Source: Agrocybe praecox | Lineage: Eukaryota; Basidiomycota; Agaricomycetes; Agaricales; Agrocybaceae | Reading direction: 5' to 3' | DNA length: 64,000 bases | Assembly: GCA_964017145.1 (NCBI GenBank) | Contig: OZ024847.1 | Location: forward strand, 1,302,001 to 1,366,000 | In this document: in pieces, positions 58,056 to 64,000 of the stretch | Position numbering within the stretch: the first letter of the stretch is position 1 | Layout of the letters: every line of letters starts with the position of its first letter | The notes under the pieces: model-generated | Seen by the model: only the letters and a program-made list of their open reading frames with translations | Told to the model about the DNA's origin: nothing | The model's database searches: none | Translations under genes and position numbers: made by a program

Positions 58056-59095
58056 CATGGGGCCTCCTCGCTCGCCGGTACATACGCACTCGATGGTGCT
58101 ACGTGCTGGTACATACGCGCTCGATGGTGCTACATGCTGGTGCCTATGCGTTGGTGCCTACGCGCTCGGTGGTGCTACCCTCTGGTGCCTACGAGCTCGG
58201 TGGTGACTACGTGTTGGTGCCTACGTGCTTGCTGGTGCCTGCTCGTTGGTGCCTACCCGCCTGGTGGTGCCTACGCGTTGGTGCAAACGCGCTCCTACCC
58301 TCGTCCTCATCCTCGTCGTGGTCGTGGTGGTCCTCCTCGTCCTCATCGTGGGTGGTCACCCGCGTCGTCGTCGTGGTCCTCGTCGTCGTCGTGGTAATCC
58401 GCGTCGTGGTCGTGGTGGTCCTCGTCATGTGTGGTCACCCGCGTCGTCGTGGTCGTCCTCCTCCTCCTCGTTGTCGTCCGCGAGGTGGGTGGTCACCCGC
58501 TTCGTCGTGGGCCTCGTCATCGTCGTCGTCGTCGTCCGCGAGGTGGATGGGTCACCCTCGTCGTCGTCGTCCGCGTCGTGGGTGATCACCCGCGTCGTCG
58601 TCGTCGTGATCACCCTCGTCGTCGTCGTCCTCATCGTGGGTGGTCACCCGCGTCGTCGTCGTGGTCCTCCTCCTCGTGGTCGTCGTCCGCGAGGTGGGTG
58701 GTCACCCTCGTCGCCGTCGTCCGCGAGGTGGATGGTCACCCTCGTCGTCGTCGTCCGCGTCGTGGGTGATCACCCGCGTCGTCGTCGTGATCACCTTCAT
58801 CGTGGTCGTGGTGGTCCTCCTCGTCCTCATCGTGGGTGGTCACCCGCGTCGTCGTCGTGATCCTCCTCCTCGTCGTGGTCGTCCGCGAGGTGGGTGGTCA
58901 CCCCCTTCGTCGTGGGCCTCGTCATCGTCGTCGTCGTCGTCCGCAAGGTGGGTAGTCACCCTCGTCGTGGTCCTCGTGGTCCTCGTCGTGGGTGGTCACC
59001 CTCCTCGTGGTCGTGGTCGTGGTCGTCCGCGTCGTGGGTGGTTGTCCTCGTTGTGGGCGATCGTCCTCGTCGTGGGTGGTCGTGAGCGAGCCTCA
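58056..59095 (+). repeat. GTC-triplet-rich satellite, about 1 kb
   Basis: From 58056 to ~58290 the sequence is built of GGTGCCTACGCGCTCGGTG-like units. From ~58300 to ~59090 it is made of CGTCGTCGTGGTCCTCGTCG blocks punctuated by GGTGGGTGGTCACCCGCGTC, a ~60-100-base higher-order period. The plus strand is almost free of A. Long ORFs on both strands are products of the triplet repetition. Confidence 0.9.
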
Positions 59096-60097
59096 CACCA
59101 TACCAGGCACTGCCCACATCCCTGCAGTGAGGGGAGGGGCTAGGTGCAGAGTGCCGGTGTGGTGATGGGCGGTGATAAGGAAGAAATGAACGCGCGTTGG
59201 TTCATTTCTGTCCAAATCGGACCTTTCCCACGCCGGTCCGGCTCATAGCCGGTTCGAACTCGTCGCTGTGCTCGACGACGAGAAGGTCTGTGCGAATGGT
59301 AAGTTCAAAGTAGGTAGCAGAATATGTTAGTATAGCTAATAAAATCACTTATGTCAAAACAAATCAAAAAAAAACTCTTTGAACGCTCATAGGTTTGGAG
59401 AGTACATGTGCTCGCTTTCCAACTCGATGCATTTTTCGTGCGTTAATGAATAACATGTTCATAACATTCTCTGGTGTCCTTTTTTTTCTTCTGTTAAACA
59501 TAGATAGTGTATTACTACTACGCAGTACCCTAATATAAATAAAATTGTGAATTTTTCATTGAGAATATGAATTATTCTCTTCACCTGTCGAACCGAAATC
59601 AGCACGCTCGCCATATAAATTATGCTTTTGAATGTTTTTTTCACAGAAAATATAAGTGACTGTTTATTTTTTTACATTAATTATCTTCTCACAATTTTAT
59701 AATATTTACTGCCGATTTACTACTATGTAAAATGCTATGTGGCCTCGCCATCGTCGTGCTCGACGATGAGCTCGACCCGGTTATATACCGGGCCGGCGTG
59801 AGAACCTGCCGGATTTGGAAGAAATCAACCAACCCACCCTTTGCAGCTAACCTGATGTATCAATCCTGGCAATTTGAGCATTTCGGTATACATCATACAG
59901 GGCAGTTGCCCAACCCGGCAGTTGCCCAGCAGTGATATATCACGATGCCATAGGCAGAGAGCAGTTGGTGTTGCCAAACATTAATAAACATTGCTGTTTT
60001 TTAAGGTTTCGGAGAGTAATTATATGTTGCAGGCGTAGTGGTTATGTTTTTTGTTGCGATATGTCAGATATAGGTTCTATATATATATTATGTTTTT

Positions 60098-60465
60098 TTG
60101 ATGCCATTTGTGCACCTAAAATGGGACGGGACGGGATGGATTGGAAAACATACAACTGGATGACGTGTTATTTATAGACGGACACAGGAAACAGTGTCCC
60201 CGAAGTGCCCGAAGCTGTAATTAGGCTCCTGCACTTTGTTGGGCATCGTTCGGGGCGCTAAAAAAGCGTAGATATAATGTAGGGATATGTTTTGATTTTT
60301 TGGGGCGCTTTGCGCCATCAAAAGAGGACGGTATGGGATGGATCGCAAAACATGAAATCGGATGACGTGTTATTTTTAGCATGCTTTGATCATTTCTGGC
60401 GTTGCGCTATTTTTATTTATGATATCATCATTTTGAACTATATTTATTTTAGATCTCACATGTTT
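60098..60465 (+). repeat. Dispersed repeat family 2, copies 2 and 3
   Basis: 60098-60180 (GATGCCATTTGTGCACCTAA ... GGGACGGGATGGATTGG ... CTGGATGACGTGTTATTT) and 60285-60465 (TTTTTTGGGGCGCTTTGCGC ... GGATGACGTGTTATTTTTAGC) are diverged copies of 57700-57890. Confidence 0.75.
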
Positions 60466-60503
60466 TAGGCCCAGATTAGATTAGATAATTTAAAAAAGCG
60501 AAC

Positions 60504-60703
60504 NNNNNNNNNNNNNNNNNNNNNNNNNNNNNNNNNNNNNNNNNNNNNNNNNNNNNNNNNNNNNNNNNNNNNNNNNNNNNNNNNNNNNNNNNNNNNNNNN
60601 NNNNNNNNNNNNNNNNNNNNNNNNNNNNNNNNNNNNNNNNNNNNNNNNNNNNNNNNNNNNNNNNNNNNNNNNNNNNNNNNNNNNNNNNNNNNNNNNNNNN
60701 NNN
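60504..60703. other. Assembly gap (200 N)
   Basis: Exactly 200 ambiguous bases, a conventional gap size, so the true length is unknown. A hydrophobin gene enters it from the right. Confidence 0.99.
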
Positions 60704-60718
60704 GCGGGAGAAGAACAT
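60704..60718 (-). CDS. Third class I hydrophobin, first five codons only (rest in gap)
   Basis: Reading minus from 60718, ATGTTCTTCTCCCGC encodes MFFSR, the first five residues of hydrophobin 1. The leader (CCCCATATCGAAACCAAAATG) matches that of hydrophobin 2 almost base for base. The remaining ~480 bases must lie in the gap, which is therefore longer than the 200 N shown, or the gene is truncated. Confidence 0.75.
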
Positions 60719-61137
60719 TTTGGTTTCGATATGGGGTGTGAAGGATGTCTACCTCAGGTTAGCTCTTTCTATATACATTGTCCAATAAACTTGGCTAACT
60801 CTACGACTGTAGTGGGCCTCCTTTGGAGAGCTCGGGCTTGCAACGCAAGCAGTGTTATGGGAGTATGTATGCTACTGACTAAAGGTAAGCGGTTTGGATT
60901 GTATTATGTACATATGTAATGTAGCGTAGAGTCCGGATTCTGTAGCCTGATTATTAAAGAAGGTATAATCTATAGAAAAGCGAAAAAGGGATATATATAT
61001 ATACATGAAGTGAAAGATTATGGTACAGGTTTCGTGAGATGATGCCTTGGGTAATCGGGTTTTCATTTTTCTATTTGTTTTAGCCGTTTTCTCGTTTATC
61101 GTAGGCGATAGTCTTATTATGATTCCGCCAGGCATTT

Positions 61138-61925
61138 CAGCTGTTTGTGGACGATGCAGAACACCGCCAAACCCAGACCCCAGTGCAGTGTCATAGGTAC
61201 CATATAGTGAGAGATTTTTGCCTCGGATCCAGTCATTTAGCGGAGCATGGGGACTTACTGTATAGAAGTGATAATTATAAGTAAATAGCGCACAAGGACT
61301 CGGAGAGCAGAAACTTTGTTCGCTTCTATGCGTGTTCCTTGGAATGCAGTTTTTACGTTGACCTGTATTAGTTTGCTATAATTTACATTGCTTCTTGCGT
61401 GTATGAGAGATTAATATCAGTTCAAGATAATAGTCTTCGCTATTCTTGCAGAGGATTTTCGAGGCGTGACAAAACTTCTGCTCAGACTAAGCCAGCAGTG
61501 ATTAATCGATACTACATTCTTTGGCACCGAGTTACATTTTGTGAACATCAGGGGGAATATGTAGATTTTTCCTATTATTTTCGAGGTATTTTGCTCAAGT
61601 CCATTTGTCCGAGTCCACATCTATTTTTAGATTTGTTTTTGCGTTCACACCAAAGCTGGCTAGAGGCGATGCGTGTCTGGGTACATACAAGCTTCTGTAT
61701 AAAAAAAATACCGCTATGTGCGACGTCTATCATTCAATCTATCAATAGGTTCACAAAGATGTGAAGCGTGCAGTTAGGCGACAAGTATGGGACAAGAATC
61801 TTAGTATGATTTTTACCTTCAAGGGAGGCTGTTCATATGTTTATTCTGCACCAAAGACCAAACAAGCTCATTCAACATGGTAAGCGCTCACGCTCACGTC
61901 ATCAAAAGAAGTGCTGCTTGGTATA
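61138..61925 (+). repeat. Dispersed repeat, copy B
   Basis: Matches copy A at 51755-52350 and 53165-53228, then continues directly (from 61843) with the part found at 54278-54362. The GPI-protein gene and much of the 52350-53165 interval are missing. Confidence 0.85.
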
Positions 61926-62488
61926 TCCGGTGTCCGGGAGCGACATGGTTAAAATTTACTTTTTAACACATGTCATTCGACTTCTTGAGGGTTTCTTCGC
62001 CATTTTGCTCCCTTACGCTCTGTATATCTTATCATAAGGCAAATAAAATATTCGTCGGGCAGTTTCACGCCCAAACTGAGCTCTGGATACTGTCTCGGAC
62101 GGCCACCAAAGTAATGCCGTCAGTTGGCCGTCAGCGAGCGCACAGTGAGCGTCAATTGATGCGCGTGCTGATGCGTTATCGGACATTGCCGAAAGCATAC
62201 CAAACACGCAAAATGTCGGTGAAAGTGGGCGTAACTGAATCGAGAAATTGTAAATAAGGTCTATTGTATGGTTTTTGCACTCTAGAAGGTCAGTTGACGT
62301 ACCAGAGGTGTTAGAATAGCGGAAAATTCAACATCATGTGATGGCCCTTTAGTACCCGCTGCGACATTCACAGCGCAAGTGAAATCAGCTGGACAGAAGT
62401 TCAATGGAAATTTTAGAGGCATAGTTGCTTTGTTGTTGGTATTTTTGACTCTACGGATGTAGGACACCGATTTTTGAAGGGCCAATAT

Positions 62489-62547
62489 ACGTTTATCGTA
62501 GCCGATAGATATATCTTAATTTCGCCAGGCATTTCAGCTGTTTGTGG
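62489..62547 (+). repeat. Short duplicate of 61093-61150
   Basis: GTTTATCGTAGCCGATAG ... CGCCAGGCATTTCAGCTGTTTGTGGA repeats 61093-61150 and leads into an inverted copy of the 51.7 kb segment. Confidence 0.75.
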
Positions 62548-62552
62548 AGGTA

Positions 62553-62642
62553 TCGTTCGATCGGTATATGTCGGCTAATAAATATTAACCCCAAAAGAGT
62601 AAGCGTAAGCTAAGCGAACGGCCATCAGACGGCCCACTGTCT
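62553..62642 (-). repeat. Inverted copy of 51668-51752
   Basis: TTCGATCGGTATATGTCGGC through AAGAGTAAGCGTAAGC to GGCCATCAGACGGC is the reverse complement of the segment just left of copy A. Confidence 0.85.
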
Positions 62643-62662
62643 TGTTGTACGGCCGTCTGATG
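62623..62662. repeat. Perfect 12-bp hairpin
   Basis: CATCAGACGGCC (62623-62634) pairs with GGCCGTCTGATG (62651-62662) across 16 bases, at the end of the inverted repeat segment. Confidence 0.8.
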
Positions 62663-63107
62663 CGTGTGGCACGCAACGCGCATAGCTACTATTTGAAACG
62701 ACATTATGAGGAGTGAATACTGGTAAGCAGAGAGATCGACTAAATTAGAGGGTAGGAAATAATCAATGATGAAGAAATAATTCCAATTTTTACCCCTTTT
62801 ATATGTTGGAACATACGGGTGACTGTAAAATATGGTAAATATTTGGTAAATATAAGACAAGATGGCTCACTTCGGCTGAAATGTATCCAAAGGTATCCGA
62901 ACCAAATTTCTTATCAGGCATGATAGAATATCATGAGCTTATGACAATGGAAAACGGTTAAACTATTGTTCGCCGCAGTGAAAAGTTAATAAAAGTACAC
63001 CTACGCTCCATAAACATGTTGTAGTACATTAGAGAGTCAAGTCCCATTATCCACACTTGAACTTCTAATATTTTTGAGTAGAACATTGGCGCATGGTCAG
63101 ATTTCAT

Positions 63108-64000
63108 CCCATCTATTTTTATATTTGTTTCTGCGTTCAGACCAAAGCTAGATAGAAGCGGTGTGTGTCTAGGTACATAAAAACTTGTGTATGAAAAAAT
63201 ATCGCTATGTGTGGCATCTATCGTTCAATTTATGAATAAGTTTCATAATTTCACAAAGACAGTGGGAGGCGTGCATCAGAAGTTTGACACTTTAAGCTTA
63301 CCTTGTCGAATCAACTCGTACTTACCATATAATCCGAGAATAAGACTTGAGGGAAAGGGACGGAAGAGACCCAAAGTTCTGTGGATTTCTTTCTCAACTC
63401 CCCCTTCCTTTGTAAATTATAACTTTCAGCACAGTAGCGCAATTGAGCTTGTTTCAGCTACTCGGAGTCGTCGACGCGTCGTGGCGTGGTGGGGCAATTA
63501 AATGTAATAGCTTGGAGTAAGTTTGGAGTTATAGAATGAAGGCGGAGAAAACTTTACGACACATGCTTTAGTGTTCTATTTTTTCCTTCGAGCACAGACC
63601 TGAGCCGCTTTACTTGACGGACGCGGCTCTGTATTTGGCGCGGCTCTATACGGCATCCACACACTAATCTGAACAGCAGATCACGGACTGTACAACACTA
63701 TGAGCCAGTGCATTGACATAGCCCAAGTCCTCCTTTTTACACATTTCTGCGGTTAAATTAGCTGAATACAGTAAATTACTATCTTACACCTTAAAAACCC
63801 TATGGTTATGCATTCCGGCAGTTCACTACAGATTACAATATTATCGTGCATTTGGGTATGTGATAAGGCATGACGAAAAGGTTATATGTACTGATGATTA
63901 TCGCTGCATATAGTAGGTCCGTCACCAGGGGCAATGACTGATATTTGATTTTTCCGACATTGCGACAAGTACGGGACAAGAATCTTGGTATGATTTTTAC
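63108..64000 (+). repeat. Dispersed repeat, copy C (cut by window end)
   Basis: Matches copy A from 52190 to 53206 with few changes and one ~90-base gap. The match continues to the last base, so the element extends beyond the window. Confidence 0.92.

Noticed and set aside
58103..59143. Several overlapping 110-211-codon ORFs on both strands
   Set aside because: All are translations of the GTC-triplet satellite; six-frame openness follows from the repeat, not from coding.
59245..59300. tRNA-like GGTTCGAACTCG stretch
   Set aside because: No matching acceptor stem, anticodon arm or D-arm could be built on either strand.

Overview
The window looks like a 64 kb piece of an Agaricomycete (mushroom-forming basidiomycete) nuclear genome. 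Genes are split by many short GT-AG introns of about 45-70 nt. The gene content is typical of these fungi: class I hydrophobins, a copper radical oxidase, a bicupin oxalate decarboxylase, F-box-type proteins, a GH71 remnant, and DUF6534-like and TPR proteins. There is one 200-base assembly gap (60504-60703).

Left part (1-20 kb), gene-dense. DNA2 (-, partial, running off the left edge), a decayed GH71 alpha-1,3-glucanase, the SUMO-E1 subunit UBA2 (+), the checkpoint clamp loader RAD17 (+), 3-hydroxyanthranilate dioxygenase BNA1 (-), a protein with a Whi5/Nrm1-like motif (+), an F-box-like protein (+) and a striking SYGSS-repeat protein (+). DNA2 and RAD17 each carry two ACGCGT (MCB-type) boxes just upstream, which suggests shared G1/S control of these two genome-maintenance genes.

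Middle part (20-38 kb). Three genes lie on the minus strand: oxalate decarboxylase (extremely intron-rich, with a 10-nt microexon), a LanC-like protein and a membrane-anchored copper radical oxidase. The first and third fit extracellular oxalate/H2O2 chemistry. Then come an F-box/coiled-coil protein, a short-chain dehydrogenase with a single in-frame TAG, an uncharacterised gene and hydrophobin 1.

Right part (38-64 kb), gene-poor and repeat-rich. It holds an acetate-transporter-family (GPR1/FUN34/YaaH) gene, a 1.0 kb terminal-inverted-repeat element, a minisatellite, a DUF6534-type membrane protein gene, a broken TPR gene, a secreted GPI-anchored-type protein inside a duplicated block, hydrophobin 2, a GTC-triplet satellite, and the first codons of a third hydrophobin swallowed by the assembly gap. 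From about 51.6 kb on, most DNA belongs to dispersed, partly inverted repeat copies.

Exon borders were read by eye from splice consensus and reading frame. For UBA2, RAD17, BNA1, LanC-like, the copper radical oxidase, the hydrophobins and the transporter, the exon lengths sum to an intact reading frame. No database search was run.
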